Origin: Fomes fomentarius | Taxonomy: Eukaryota; Basidiomycota; Agaricomycetes; Polyporales; Polyporaceae | DNA length: 64,000 bases | NCBI GenBank assembly: GCA_022606135.1 | Contig: JABYQN010000007.1 | Coordinates: 1,426,001-1,490,000 of the forward strand | Reading direction: 5' to 3' | Shown here: piece after piece, positions 34,024 through 46,307 of the stretch | Numbering within the stretch: position 1 is the first letter of the stretch | Layout: each line of letters opens with the position of its first letter | The notes under the pieces: model-generated | Seen by the model: only the letters and a program-made list of their open reading frames with translations | Told to the model about the DNA's origin: nothing | Databases searched by the model: none | Made by a program: the position numbers and the translations under genes

Positions 34024-34809
34024 GTTCCCAGTGTTGTCTAACGTTAAGTCAAGCTGAGATCATCGTAGAGCGCAGCAAGGTACTTCATCGTGTCCAACGG
34101 TGGGTGAGAGACGGTCGGAGTGGGAAGGCGTCTCGCACCTTCTCGGACAGTCCAAGCCGTGAGCGCGTGAGCGCCCATAACTTGGTTCCTTCGAATTCTC
34201 ATCCGCAGCTGACTTGAATCATTTTAACCACCAAGTGCGGAGTGCCTGGCGTGTTGGGCAATGCGAGCGGTAGTATGATGGAATGAGGACATTGTCAGTG
34301 ATAATCTCGAGCTCTTTCTTCTCAGGCTGCCAGTGGCATCGATAGATGATGGGGATGGATTCAATTGAACTAGGTGTAATCAATATCATAATCTATCTAT
34401 CGAACATCACTGGTTGTTGATCAATCCTGAGTCGGGCACAGCAGATCTATTGGTCAGAGTTGACCACGGTAAGGAACATGATATGATGTATCTCATAGCA
34501 ATTGCATGCTCACATTGAACGTGAACATGTGAAAGAGAGCCAAAATTTTGAATAGCATCTGAAGTTCCGAGACTGCGCTCATTGGATGGCGCTGTTGCCA
34601 GAAAGCTTCTACGGCAGATTAGTAGTAACCTGCACAGGAATACACATGATGATTTAAATCAACAACGGGGGCAGATTTCACCGAGTACACACAAGTTCAA
34701 CTGGTTAGATTACAAGCCCCAATCGATGATTTATCCGTATAGTAGAGTTCATCAAGCAATGTCCTAGTGATACATGATAGTGTCCTCCAGGCTCAGTGTT
34801 CCCCATATC
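34024..34809. other. Intergenic, NUDCD1 promoter and RING 3' end
   Basis: Upstream of the NudC-domain start codon and downstream of the RING gene, both on the minus strand. Locally AT-richer than its flanks. No gene seen. Confidence 0.5.
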
Positions 34810-35815
34810 TCATGAGTACATCCCCGAGAATTCATCTCGGTCATGGTTATACTCGAAATGGACTTCAGGGAGCTCTTCCTCTTCATCCGATGGCTGACGA
34901 CCAGGCCGGGAGAGGTCGTTGCCATCCGTATCTCGGACACGACTTGGTCCTCGCAGGAACGTCTCGAACGCGCGTGTTACCTCATTCTCGAGGAACGCGT
35001 CGAAGGAAGCGTCTGCGCCCATCGGAAAGCCGAACGGTGCACCCGCCGACGCATCCCCATCGGCTTGTGCGATGAACCGTGTCCTGCATGTTGGGCAAGT
35101 GGTATGCTGGGCGGTCATGAGCGGCCACATCCGATGGCATCTGTGGCAAGCAACATACCCCTTGATACATCCAACCTCGGATACTAAACGCAACAAAGAT
35201 GTGGTCAGCCGTAACCGAACCTGACCGTGGATGATGATAATACCACTCAACTCCTTGCGACAAAAGATGTGCCCACAAGTCTGAGCGAGCCGCGTCACCC
35301 CTAGCTCCTCGACGGGCTGTGCAGGAGATTCCATAGCGATGGCTGTCTCCTCCTCCGCAACGATAGCGAGAAGCGGTGTCAAGCATATCGGACAGTTGGA
35401 ATCTGTGAGGTTCGCAGCACGCAATCAGCGCCATACCCATCCATGCGAATATGCGAACCGCCTCGCAGTTTGGGGCGGGTCCGCAGAGACAGCGTACCAG
35501 AATGTCCGAGGGCCGCAAGGTCTCTCTCGGTCAGCTTCGGCAGGGAGTTTGCGAACTCGTCTAGCCGGGAGTTGTGTTGCCTATAATGGTGATCGAGAAA
35601 GTCCAGAAGTCAGTGCACATGGTAGTGATGCTACGTTTGAGAGCGCAAACTGCATTATGTAGGGCCGCTGCAGCATCACGCCCGTAAAATTCGGGATTAC
35701 TGTCATATCGTGAGGCTTGGGACGCTCACCGCATTCCTTCAACCATGTTGATCAGATCATCCCGTACTGCGTTGCCAGCTTCGGAATTACGCAGTAGGGA
35801 AAAGGCGTCGCTCAT
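34810..35815 (-). CDS. RING-finger protein, putative E3 ubiquitin ligase
   Basis: Six exons on the minus strand: 35815-35730, 35699-35619, 35580-35498, 35402-35252, 35183-35159 and 35106-34810; 240 residues. A helical N-terminus precedes a RING at about residues 85-153: SNCPIC, then CGHIFC, KDIRGWMYQG and TTCPTCR. The sixth metal ligand is Asp (CRKD) where a classic C3HC4 finger has Cys. Exon 5 is only 25 bases and its inclusion is what makes the RING continuous; reading through the flanking introns gives no sensible finger. The intron at 35618-35581 is only 38 bases. The C-terminal 80 residues are acidic and disordered. Likely recruits an E2 for ubiquitin transfer; substrate unknown. Confidence 0.85.
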
Positions 35816-36840
35816 GCTTCGTCTCCGAGGTAACCTTCTTGCGTTGTTGCTCATCTTACGGTTGGACAGTTCGGGTGGTCACTGGTGTTCGAAGCAGGGG
35901 CCGCGCGTCCAAAGACGCCCAGTTCAGTAAGGCACGTGGCAGAGCACTGCGCTCAGCGGCACAGCATTTGCTTTGGACCACCATCTACGTTTCACCATCT
36001 TCACCCGAGTCTCTGATCACCGATATCAAACATACTCGCCAGATGAAGCGCGGACGGCTCGAGTACGCTCAAGCCTTCAAGCTCAGGCTTGCCGTCAGAC
36101 GGGGCACTATCCGAGTTATTAACGACAGTACTGCTGAACCTGTCACATTATCTTGCTTGTGTGCACACGCAGCAACAGAGCTGGGATTATTCATAGCTGT
36201 GGAGGCGCGCCCCGCACTGAAGGGTGAGTAAGATGAAAACAAAATGACGTTGCCCTCATGACGATCCGGTAACTAGGTGAGCGCATGAAACATCTCAACA
36301 CATCTGCGCTCAACTACGGCTGCGTATGCCTATCGGTCGGGGTAACATCAAATCCGTCGGAGTGCGCTCTCATTTGGGCGTCTCCATCAGTTCCGACAAG
36401 CGTCTAATGCTTTATATTCGGTGCTCGCGCCGACCCAAATAATCCCAAATGCGGTCAAGGACGAGCGCTCGGTCACAATAGCGAGGGTGACAGCCTCCTG
36501 AAGATAGTAGACCCAGTCCCATTTGTTCTATCTACACTGGCACCGCAGCCATGTATCATTGTTCCACACGCGTATTGTTGCTTGGCGCTTTCTCGCATCC
36601 GGGCTGTCCGGTTGCGCGCGTTCACTCGCCATCCTATAAAGCCTACTAATTGTCCAGAGGAATGCCCCGTCAGTTGTCGCCGTGCAGTCAACTTGTCTCC
36701 CGACGTGGATCGTCACTTCTCTCTTCTCCCTTCTCCCTTCTCCCTATCATTATTCTCTTTATACTCGACGCTAGCCGTCGTTTCAGCACTTGCTTCTCCG
36801 TTGCTCACGATCTTTACGACACACTCGCTGACGCGTAAAC
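35816..36840. other. Divergent intergenic region with GH71 core promoter
   Basis: Lies between the RING gene (minus) and the glucanase (plus). The right end shows a TATA box and a CT block (separate entries). No gene in the first 800 bases. Confidence 0.5.
36635..36640 (+). promoter_or_regulatory. TATA box candidate for the GH71 gene
   Basis: TATAAA about 200 bases before the ATG, followed by a long CT-rich run (36716-36770) just before the coding region. This pairing is usual for well-expressed fungal genes. Confidence 0.5.
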
Positions 36841-38517
36841 ATGCTCTTCCGCTCTACTCTCTACTCCCTTGGCCTTCTCGCCGCTGCCGCATTCGTTCAC
36901 GCCGCTCCCCTGAAGCGTCAGGCCGCTAACGTTCCGAAGCTCGTGGTCGCGCACCACATCGTTGGTCTCGCATCCTCATTCAGCGTCGACACTTGGAAGG
37001 AGGACATCAGTCTTGCCCAGCAAAATGGCATCGACGGCTTCGCGCTTAACATTGGTCCCGACGATTTTACCAACACACAGGTCGGGCTTGCGTACGTTTC
37101 TGTTGAGAGACACATTCGACCGTTGACTGACTCCGTCGGACAACAGGTATGATGCCGCTGAGCAACTTGGAACAGATTTTAAGCTGTTCCTGTCTTTGGA
37201 CATGAAGTAAGTGCCGTTCCCGGGCTGGCACAGCTAGGAACAGGCGGCTGAACATCGCAATTTGCAGTGTTATCCCGTGCGCCGCCGACACGGATGGGCA
37301 GTTCATTCGGGACATCACCCTCACCGCAGCTGGTCGTAAGAATCAGCTTCAGGTTGATGGCAAGGCCTTTGTGTCGACGTTCGCCGGTCAGCAATGCCTG
37401 TTCGGTCAGGCCTCCAAGGCCGACGGTTGGCGGGCTGCGTACACCCAGCACCCCGACATTGCGGGCAAAATCCACTTTGTGCCATCCTTCTTCATCGACC
37501 CCTCCACCGAGTTTTCCGCTTTCACAGGCGTCATGGATGGCGACTTCCACGTGCGTCCAGTTCATATCGCTTAGCCCATGGTCTAGTGTTAACTATCGCT
37601 CCACAGTTCAACTCTGGCTGGCAAGTCAACCTTAAGGTCGACACTGTGGGCCAGCTGCTTTCTGGTGTTAACTTCAATAGCATCGACACCACGGCGGAAG
37701 CGAAGCTCAGCGCCCTGCTTGGCTCCTTTGACGACGACAACATCCACCTCAACGGTCTTACGACTATACAGGGCAGCGCGGGAACCTACATGGCCGCCGT
37801 CGCGCCCTGGTTCTTCACTCACTTCGGTGGCAGTCTCAACAAGAACGTGAGTTTGCGAATTTTCTGTGGGGCGAGCACTGTCTGACAAGTCCATCGCCAT
37901 AGTTCGTCTTCGATGCAGACGAGCATCTCTGGATAAACCGCTGGGAGAACATCATCGCGAACCGCGACAAGGTCAACCTCGTTGAGATTGTGACCTGGAA
38001 CGACTTCGGCGAGTCCCACTATATCGGCCCCATCCGCGAGGCGAGCCTCCCGCCACCGTCCGGCGATTGGGTCATCGGCTTCGACCACCAGGCCTGGCTC
38101 GGCATCGTCAATCACTTCGCGACGCAGTTCAAGACCGGTCAGGCTCCCGCCATCGACAAGGACAAGATCGTCCTTTGGTCGCGCCCGCACCCCAAGAACG
38201 CGCAGGCGTCGGCGGACCCCCTCGGCGTTCCTCCCACCACCTTCGAGCTGCTCCAGGACAAGATGTGGGCGGTCGTCTTCGCTTCCGCGGACGGCCAGGT
38301 CACGCTCTCCACATCGGATCAGACCACACAGACCTTCGATGTCAAGGCGGGCGTAAACAAGCTCTCGCTGCCGATCGCCGCAAACGGCTTCATGAAAGCG
38401 ACGCTCACGCGCAACGGCCAGACGGTCATCGACTTCCAGCCTGACGGTTTCTCGTTCAACCCCAACCCGGAGAAGCTGAACTACAACGCGTTCGTCGCGG
38501 CGCAGACTGCGCAATAA
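36841..38517 (+). CDS. Secreted GH71 alpha-1,3-glucanase (mutanase)
   Basis: Exons 36841-37091, 37147-37206, 37268-37550, 37607-37846 and 37903-38517 give 482 residues. A clear signal peptide (LGLLAAAAFVHA) is followed by a dibasic site (LKR-Q), a likely Kex2 cleavage point. The mature enzyme starts with KLVVAHHIVG and keeps the family landmarks: IDGFALNIG, FKLFLSLDMN, FVSTFAGQ, KIHFVPSFF, YMAAVAPWFFTHF and LVEIVTWNDFGESHYIGP with the acidic catalytic candidates. The C-terminal 110 residues form a beta-rich accessory part (VVFASADGQVTL). GH71 enzymes hydrolyse alpha-1,3-glucan of fungal walls, serving wall remodelling, autolysis or attack on other fungi. No carbohydrate-binding module is seen. 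Length fits the family. Confidence 0.95.
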
Positions 38518-39398
38518 GTACGCTCTGCTCGCTGTTTCCCCACAGCACGTTCTGCTCGCCATTTCAATTCGTTTCGGGACCTGGTTTTTTGGGGCTCCGC
38601 ACCGCGTTTTCGTGCGTTGTTGCGTTGGTGTTGGCAGTGGGCGCTGTTCTCTCCTCGATATTGCCCGATTTGTACCATTTGTATATCTCTGCCGGTGCGA
38701 TGGTTTCTACGGAGCGTAGACATCGCGCAGCCGTGCTCTACCTGGATGATCAACATGCGTACGGAGTTGGTGTTCAAGGATTGCGTTAAGATTGTGCGAG
38801 CGCCATATTCATACTTGTTGCCTCCTACTTTCGTCGCAATTCATCTGCTCTAAATTTACCACACCCTATTGTGCGGGAGCGAGTCGAAATCAAACTTGTG
38901 TACGTGTGGTGGATCTTCGGACGACGTGAACGTGAACTGAGATTCTACGGTGACACTGCGCGAGACCGCAGATGATCACTCTCTCCTCCAAGTGAGGAAA
39001 AAATGGCCCTCGGGCAGGCTCCTTCCCATCCGCTAGTTCGAGTTTAGAGGTCAATAATCCGTGGGAGGGAGGAGATTGATGGTGAGCAAACAAAACAGTA
39101 CATGAAATCTATCATTTCATGCTCAGCCTGCTGTCTGATATTCGAAATTGGTGCTAGTGGGGTTAACATTAGAATACTTGCGGAAGTCGGAAGTCCCGTG
39201 TGGCCTAGAAGACTAGTGGGATCAGCCACGAAGGGTTCGTGTTTATAGGCTCAACGGAGAGTCAGGGCGGGAGAAAGAGGCATCGGGCTGGCAGGGGGCA
39301 TGGTGATAGGTGGGACACCAAGTTGGATCAACTCAGAAAGAGGAGAAACGTATCAAGCAGCTACTGGCGTTTTCCCTTTGCCGAATCCCTGGACCGCT

Positions 39399-39442
39399 TC
39401 CTCATCTCATGTCAACGGAATCCTCATCTCGTGTCAACGGAG
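39399..39442. repeat. 22-base tandem duplication
   Basis: Two adjacent copies of TCCTCATCTCRTGTCAACGG plus two bases, differing at two positions. Looks like a recent slippage duplication in non-coding DNA. Confidence 0.85.
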
Positions 39443-40030
39443 TTCATCGAGGCGCAAGAGTTCTTCGCCTCACCCAAAATTACCATATTCGGTACATTAT
39501 CGGACCACGGTGTCCACTGAAGGCGCTTGGATTGTGTCCCCTGCCTGAGCCCGTTTTCCACGCCCTATTCTAGGGGTTATATCGCTTCTGGGACGTCCAG
39601 TAGATTCGTGGTGGCTCGATCCTGCCGGCGCCTCTATTAGTATCAGTACTCCTTCCACTGTTCTCGTACTAGTCTCTCCAAGTGGGCAGACATTGGGCGG
39701 GCCTACTGACAAGCGAGATAGAGGGTCCTACGACATGAAGCTCCTCTCGTATCAATACCGACTCAGATGCCCTAGCTCTGTTCCCCAAAGTGATCAACTA
39801 GAGAGCCTGAGGATAGGTATGTCCCTTGTCTATCAGTATCACTAGCGGCTCCGAGTGCCTGCTCGAATCCTTCACAACTGGGTGCAGGTCATTGACTACC
39901 CGGACCTCCCGTACCCGTGTATGAGCTAGCAGGTGTAAGATTTTGGGCTTACTGTTCACATCGTATGGCATGAGAACAATCGAGCTCAAACATCGAACCA
40001 CCACATCAACGTCCATTTCTCTGCCAGCCC

Positions 40031-40056
40031 GTGTCCGTGTCCGTGTCCGTGTCCGT
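40031..40056. repeat. GTGTCC hexanucleotide repeat
   Basis: Four perfect copies of GTGTCC and a partial fifth, in the gene-poor block. Confidence 0.9.
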
Positions 40057-40986
40057 CACGGGCAACCCCGGCTCGTGCTATGCCTTAATGTCGAGGGATG
40101 GAGGACAATCTGTCTGAGTTCAATGAGCGTCGGGGTATGGAGAGACGTATGTATATGCCGAGTGCATGCCTCGCACGCGGGTGACTATACTTCAGCTCGA
40201 CTAGAGGAGCCCTGCTTATATTTCTGAAGAATATATAGTAGAACTCTTCGTATATCTGCCAAGCACACATGGAGACCACTACATATCAAATGAACGCGCC
40301 AGGCTGCCATCGACGATGCAATCTTGTCGGCCGCCGCAACCTCGTGATATAAGTCTAACTCACTGTCACATGTGATTCCCTAGACTCTGACCTAGACCGA
40401 CCTCTATCTTCTGAGACATCAAGATGATACTTATGTCTCTGTGGTTTCAACGCCGGCGGGGAAGCATCCCTCTTCTATCTTCCGAAGGACGTCAACGATA
40501 GGGCACAAGCCAGGTGATGGATGGGATAAACATGGCGACTGTAGAAATTCTATTCTATTCGTGCCGCCAATGCTGACATACAAATTGCAGCATCTTGCAG
40601 CTGACAAGGTCATGCGCCCAGGGCGGTCGAGAGCACCAGTATGGGGGTTCTCGCGCTGCCTAAAGATGCATGGAACATCGTCCGCGTCCGGTGCACCAAA
40701 CTATGAGGCTACAGACACGGGCCGATTCGTCCTCATGTAGCCCTCCACGAGTAGTTTGAATGGCACCCAACAAGGGTATCACCTTTCCCTTGGGCAACGC
40801 AAGAGCCTCCCTTATCAGCATAAATATCAGTATGTCCTCCTCGCTACCCCCTGGCATCTCCCAGCTGCTATACCTCAGTATGCCACCATTCGCATGTGCC
40901 CATCGCCCTACATACTCATCTCGCTACACAGGATACTACTTTACACGTGCAAAGCGCAGACAGCCATACTTCAAGTTGTCGCAATT

Positions 40987-41282
40987 ATGCCTGTAACCCA
41001 CCACTGGTCCGTCCTCCGCTCTCCCTTTCACCCTTGTTCCAATTGTTCCAAGTGATCCTAGGCCTAATACTGACGCCCCCCTCTTGTTTTAACAGCCCCA
41101 CATGCAAGAAGACTAAAACCTCGAGATGTCGCAACCAGGGGCACTTTGTAGAATGCTCACGCCACAAAGCTAGCTATCTTCCTGGCGGGGAGTGCGTGAG
41201 CTGCAGGAATGAGCGTGAGGCTCAGGCCCGTAAGGAGAGGGCAGCGGAGGAGGAGAAGAAGAAGAAGGCGAAAGGGAAGTAA
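40987..41282 (+). CDS. Small Cys/His-rich basic protein
   Basis: Proposed exons 40987-41006 and 41096-41282, giving 68 residues. The second exon is the secure part: it opens at a strong TTTTAACAG acceptor and has a regular pattern C-x7-C-x8-C-x2-H-x9-C-x2-C, followed by a Glu/Lys helix (ERAAEEEKKKK). With the first exon (MPVTHHC, donor GTCCGT) the protein also gains a leading C-x2-C (HCPTC). The spacing suggests a bound zinc ion. I recall similar short proteins in other Agaricomycetes but know no function. The choice of first exon is uncertain, since other short upstream exons would also fit the phase. Confidence 0.5.
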
Positions 41283-41556
41283 AGTTGAGGTGTATGACAT
41301 CCTCCTGGTCACATTGCTTTACTTGTCGGTGATGGGGAAAGCTGCGTATAGCATTCTAGCTAGTAGAATTGCATAGCCTGAAATAGCACAAGAATGCGGA
41401 ATGCACTCATGTACATGTATACGAAAACTTGTTGAATATGGATGTGAGCTCAGCCCGGTGAGAGCCGAAACGCAATGGCAACGGCGTCTCGGTCAAGTAC
41501 TACAAAAGCGTGCACTTACATAGAGAGGCGCACGGCACTTGAAGCATCCCGCAAGG

Positions 41557-42933
41557 ATGAGCAGTTCCTCGCGCACCACTACCTCCTCCGACTCGGAAGA
41601 CTTGGCCGCTGTACTTATCCGAACCCTTGACTCGAGCGCCGTAGCTTCACTCGCTCTCGCTACCCGTCGAGACGCACTCCCACCATCCCTTCGCGGTGGC
41701 GCGGATCTGACATGCGCCGTACCGGACCCACCAGAGGAAGGTGCCTACAATGTCGTCTACCGCGCACAGTTCTCCGATGGCCTTTCATGGGCCGTCCGCG
41801 TCCGCTACATCCCATGGAGTCCGTCCCGCGCACGTCAAATGAAGCTTGACATAGTTGCACTTCAGCACATCGTGGACCACACATCGCTCCCGATCCCACG
41901 CGTGCATGCGTACGACTGCGACGTCGAGAACGTCCTCCGTCATCCCTACATGATCATGGACTTCGTGCACGGGACCCGTCTCGTCGATGTCTGGAACGAT
42001 CCCTCCTGGTGGAATGGTGAGCGCAGCAAAGAGCGTTTGCTCACCTCGATCGCGGGGTATATGGTTGAGCTCTCCAAACTCGAGTTCAGCAGCATAGGTG
42101 CTCTTGACCGGCCCCAACCTGACCAGCCCTACGAGATCGTCCCGTTCAGCCACCCTGTGCAGGACGATTTCGCTCCCTCCGACGCCGTATGCGGACCCTA
42201 CGACTCCACCCACACCTACTTGCTCGAGCTGCTCGATGCGCAGATCGGTGAAGAGCCATCCTCACCCCCCCACGCGCTTCTTCGACTGCTCGTTGGTGGT
42301 CTCCTCGACACACGCTACGACGGCCCCCCATTTACGCTCGCGCATCCTGACTTCGACTCTCAAAACATCTTCCTCGATGACGCAGGCAACGTCACCGCGT
42401 TCATCGACTGGGACGGGGTTCGCACCGAGCCCCGCCGCCTCGGCGCGCTCTCATATCCGGCGTGGCTCGACGTCGATTGGGACCCGCTGATGTACGGGGG
42501 ATACAAACAAGATCCCAACCACGACACGCCGGAGGACCTACATCGGTATCGGGAGATATACACGAGCGCGATTGACAAGCATTCGGGGGGCACGCTGGGC
42601 GATGTCGTGCGCAACTCCCATGTGCTCAGCTCGCTCGCCGTGGCGATCTTCTCTCCTCCGTCACTGCACGAGATAGTCTACAACGTGGGCGCATACGTGT
42701 TTGGGTCACAGGCGACCACATTCTCGGTGCTGGAAGGCATTGAGCACTCTTCCTGGTACAAGCAGAGCCCTCGTGAGGTTGCGAGCCTGCAGGGTACGTG
42801 TCATCCGTGTCGCTGCGCAGACTGACTCACTGATCCATCCATATTAGAAGCTGCAGAGGAACAGAGCGCCAGTGAATCCTCAGACGACAGGGATTCTGAC
42901 CCTGAGCAGGAAGGGCCTCCAGAGCACTCATAG
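41557..42933 (+). CDS. APH-fold phosphotransferase (aminoglycoside/choline kinase-like)
   Basis: Exon 1 is 41557-42793 and exon 2 is 42848-42933; 440 residues. The start is the ATG at 41557; the frame upstream lacks an ATG. The kinase core shows the Gly-loop region (GAYNVVYRAQFSDG), the ATP-binding acid/hinge (PYMIMDFVHGTRL), the catalytic loop HPDFDSQN with Asp and Asn in place, and the metal-binding FIDWD. The Gly of the usual HGD is Pro, which is common in the fungal APH branch. An acidic Ser-rich tail is encoded by the short second exon. Such fungal proteins phosphorylate small molecules in principle, but the natural substrates are unknown. Antibiotic resistance should not be assumed. Confidence 0.88.
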
Positions 42934-43880
42934 AATAGGCGCTTACGTGCTTGTGGGGCATCACGATATCATGCATCATGCATCTTGCTAGAAGCGTGTG
43001 CGTGCGTTGAGCTGCGAGTATCCTCGGCCGCAGACCCTAGTCGTGAGTAGGTCAAAAAAGTTAGTTTGAGGTGGTGTGAATCTTGATTCCATGAGTTTCA
43101 TATCAAGCACGGGTTGCTCTATTCACTATGCGCCTCAGAGGTCGTAAAAGGTCATATATAATGTCGGTGTTTTGCCACTTTACGACCCAAAGTCGGGGTT
43201 TGTTGGGCAGTAGTGATTTGATCGTATATTTGGAGAGCTCCGCAAACACGACTTATTGTGCACATAAGTACGGTCAGTATAGGCGCTACAGCTGGTTGCT
43301 GTTTGTGGCTGTTTGTATGCAGGCGCTTCTCACATGCAGACCCTCGGCGCTTTGAACTTGGGTTCATTTTCTGTCCACTCCTGAGTCTCCTGTCTGGGTG
43401 CAGCTTGCTTGATTCTCGTGTGCTCTGTGCTCTCACTATAACTGTGTCTGTCTATCTGGTTCTGGCCATACTCATCTTGATCTGGTCTCTAGTGAATCAG
43501 CTTGGCTAGGATCTGCTGCCACGTTATGGTCTTCCGTTGCTCCGTCACTCCGTGCACTGGTTACCTGGGGTCTCTTCGTGGATTCATTCATTCAGGTATG
43601 TCATATCTTTTTGTGTCTATGGTCCCCTGCCTCAAGGTGTGTGGTTCCTATAGCCTTTCCTTGTTTGTCAGCCGGCTCCCATCTCGCATGCTACTCCGAG
43701 CCTGCCTGGCCCTCTTTGTCTTATCCAGGTCATAGTCATCACCCCCAGGGTTTCTCGCAATCCGCTTCCCTGTCGCAAATGTACGTCACAAATGTATCTA
43801 GTGGGCAGAGGACTGACAGGAGCATTGAACAGCTCCATGGCCCCAATTCACCCCCACGCCACCCCGCCCTGCCCCGCCCC

Positions 43881-43956
43881 GTGGCTCTTCTTTGAGAGTG
43901 CGCCCCTGGCGTGTGTGATTGCTTGCATCACACCGCCGCTCTCAAAGCAGAGCCAC
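43881..43956. other. 76-base near-perfect hairpin
   Basis: Outer arms 43881-43898 and 43939-43956 pair over 18 bases with one mismatch. After a 9/1 internal loop, GGCGTGTGTGAT and ATCACACCGCC pair again with one bulge around a 7-base loop (TGCTTGC). The structure stands alone in non-coding DNA, and no terminal duplication was noticed. It could be a structured RNA, a short foldback element or chance. Confidence 0.75.
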
Positions 43957-45273
43957 TGGATGTTTGTGGTGCATCTGGATCTCTGCCATGTTGTCGTGAC
44001 TCGTGTCCGTGGTAGGCACTGAGTGTCCTTCTTTGGGAAGGCACTAAGGAGGGAGGGCTGCGAGAGCCGTCAATCTATTGTAAGTGCTTGCGCCACCTGC
44101 ACTGGCCTCCTTCAAGCCATTCAGCAGTCAGGTAAGACCCCGCAAGTGCCACCGACCCCGGCCTACTGCCACCTAACGAAATCGTAGTCCTAATGTATAA
44201 CTGCCCTGTATGCTACGACACTTAATATATATTCATGCTATGCATCTTAGGTGCCTCCTTGAGGGCATCGTCACCGGTGTGGCTGCATGCAGTGGAGCAA
44301 TGCATTCAAGGGTTCGCATGCTGGAGGAAACCCGACACTCACTGAGAACTTAAGTGGGGAAATATACGTCTTATGGGCGCTGTGGAAAGTCGCGAAAGGG
44401 AAAGTTTCTATGTCAAAAATCCGGTACAGAACTTCGACCTTACATCGGGTATTTTACGCGGCGCTAAAGCCCCCAAAACCGTCAATTCTGACACTTCCTA
44501 TGGTAAAACTGGCATGTCATTTTTCGCGACTATCTGGGCGCGCAGTGATTAGGATTCCGGTCGGTAGCCTAGCTCTTCTTACATGCGCATGCTACGCGAG
44601 TCGCCATTTTCAACTACTGCTAGGTGGCTGGCAGTTGCGGTGAGCAGTCTGACATATGTATTCCAGTCAAGCAAGGTTTCGGCCGACGCAGACGGCCCTT
44701 CCTACTCATTTATACCTTATACTATGCATGCACTATGGTGAACGATCAGAAGCCGTCTGGTGGGACCACAGGCTGCACAGCTATTGCACGCGCAGACGGC
44801 TGGCTACCACGTGCAACCTCCATACAACAGCGCGAGCCTGAGGCTAACAGACCGTCACCGATTTAACGTTGTCTATTACTGTTCAAACGTTCATGATCGT
44901 CCACCTACTAGCGTTGACACCGACTTCGCTACGTGATGTGGTTTCAGAGTGGCAGGCTCCCAGTGTCAGACAAAAACGTTGCGACGAGGCCGAGAAGGTC
45001 CTGACACCGGTTCTCATTTACAGGGCAGGTATCGACGGGGTCTGTGGGATGCTCAGCCAGGCTCTTCGCAGTTGCGAATGCCGCCGCCGAACGCCCAACT
45101 CCCTGTGATATGTAAGCGAACGGATTGGAAAGCAATGACATAGTGCATCCAGCCGGTCTTCGGGGATATTATTTAGTGCCCGTTAGGGTGGATTGACAAG
45201 TAGTACTACGGCTTAGCAAGCCAGTGAACTGAATGGGCATGGGAATGAGACCACTAAGCAGAAGCTCCCTGCT

Positions 45274-45279
45274 TATAAG
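45274..45279 (+). promoter_or_regulatory. TATA box candidate for the GST gene
   Basis: TATAAG 94 bases before the GST start codon, a usual distance for a fungal core promoter. Confidence 0.45.
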
Positions 45280-45367
45280 AGTGTAACGATTAAGTTGACG
45301 GGCAGACGTCTCTCACTACCTTAGTCCAGCCACTACCACCCTCATCGATTACAGATCTGATAAGACC

Positions 45368-46307
45368 ATGTCGTCCGGCGAAGCACCTCTCCTTCTCTAC
45401 ACCACTGGCACACCCAATGGCCACAAAGTCTCTGTCTTCCTCGAGGAGCTCAAAGCTGCCTACGGTCTCCAGTATGAGTGCGTGTGATATGTCTGGCCGA
45501 CGCACTGGCAATTGGTACTGATCATGGCTCGTGCGGTCGATGCCACTCTCAACAGCGTCCACAAAATCGACCTCAGCAAGAACACGCAGAAAGAGCCATG
45601 GTTCATCAAGCTGAACCCGAACGGCCGGATCCCGACCCTCGTCGACCGCTCGCGCAACAACTTCGCCGTTTCCGAGTCGGCAGCGATCCTGTTCTACCTC
45701 CAGCAGCATTACGACAAGGAGAACAAGTTCTCGTTCGACAAGGACAAGGACCCCGACAGCTACAGCGAGCTCCTTCAGTGGATCTTCTTCACCGTGAGCG
45801 TCACAAGCTCAGTAGTGATTAGCAAATGGTACGCTAATATGTGACGATGGTATCGCAGCACGGAGGCATCGGTCCCATGCAGGGCCAGTCGAACCACTTC
45901 CACAGATACGCTCCCGAGGACATCCCTTACGCCAAGAAGCGTCAGTTTCCCCTCTTCTCAGGCGGGTTACGTGACAAAAGGACTCACATATCCCACACAC
46001 AGGCTACTCTGAGGAGACGAAGCGTCTCTACGGAGTCCTTGAGATACGTCTTCAGGATCGCGACTGGCTCGCTGGACCCGGCCGCGGAGTCTACAGTCTG
46101 GCTGAAATGAATGCAGTCCCGTGGGTCAGGATCCACACATATGCAAGCATCGAGTCCTTGGACGAGTGGCCGCACGTGAAGGTCAACTTCAGTTTCAGTG
46201 ACCCAGATCAATCCGCACTCACTAATCACTAAATTTCAATGCAGGCGTGGGTTGAGCGTGCCCTGGCTCGTCCTGCATTCCAAGCCGGCATAAAGGTCCC
46301 TACATGA
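45368..46307 (+). CDS. Ure2-like glutathione S-transferase
   Basis: Exons 45368-45477, 45556-45793, 45859-45940, 46003-46181 and 46245-46307 give 223 residues. The thioredoxin-fold N-domain has [30 protein letters not shown] with the cis-Pro, and the glutathione-contacting SESAAI. The alpha-helical C-domain follows ([50 protein letters not shown]). This is the fungal Ure2p class, expanded in wood-decay basidiomycetes and linked to detoxification of wood extractives and to peroxidase activity. The catalytic residue is not a classical Tyr or Cys; Asn or Ser in TPNG is the likely contact. Small cytosolic dimer expected. Confidence 0.93.

Larger units (their letters stand above)
38518..40986. other. 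2.5-kb gene-poor block
   Basis: No gene supported. Contains a 22-base tandem duplication and a hexanucleotide repeat, listed separately. Confidence 0.45.
42934..45367. other. 2.4-kb gene-poor block
   Basis: Between the APH-fold gene and the GST, both plus strand. Frames are short and show no family motif. It contains the 76-base hairpin and, at its end, the GST promoter. Confidence 0.45.

Noticed and set aside
36047..36231. 62-residue plus-strand frame between RING and GH71 genes
   Set aside because: Basic composition but no splice context or known motif; lies in a divergent promoter region.
41557..42933. Antibiotic-resistance gene (APH)
   Set aside because: The fold is APH-like, but this is a native intron-bearing fungal gene of a large family with unknown substrates.
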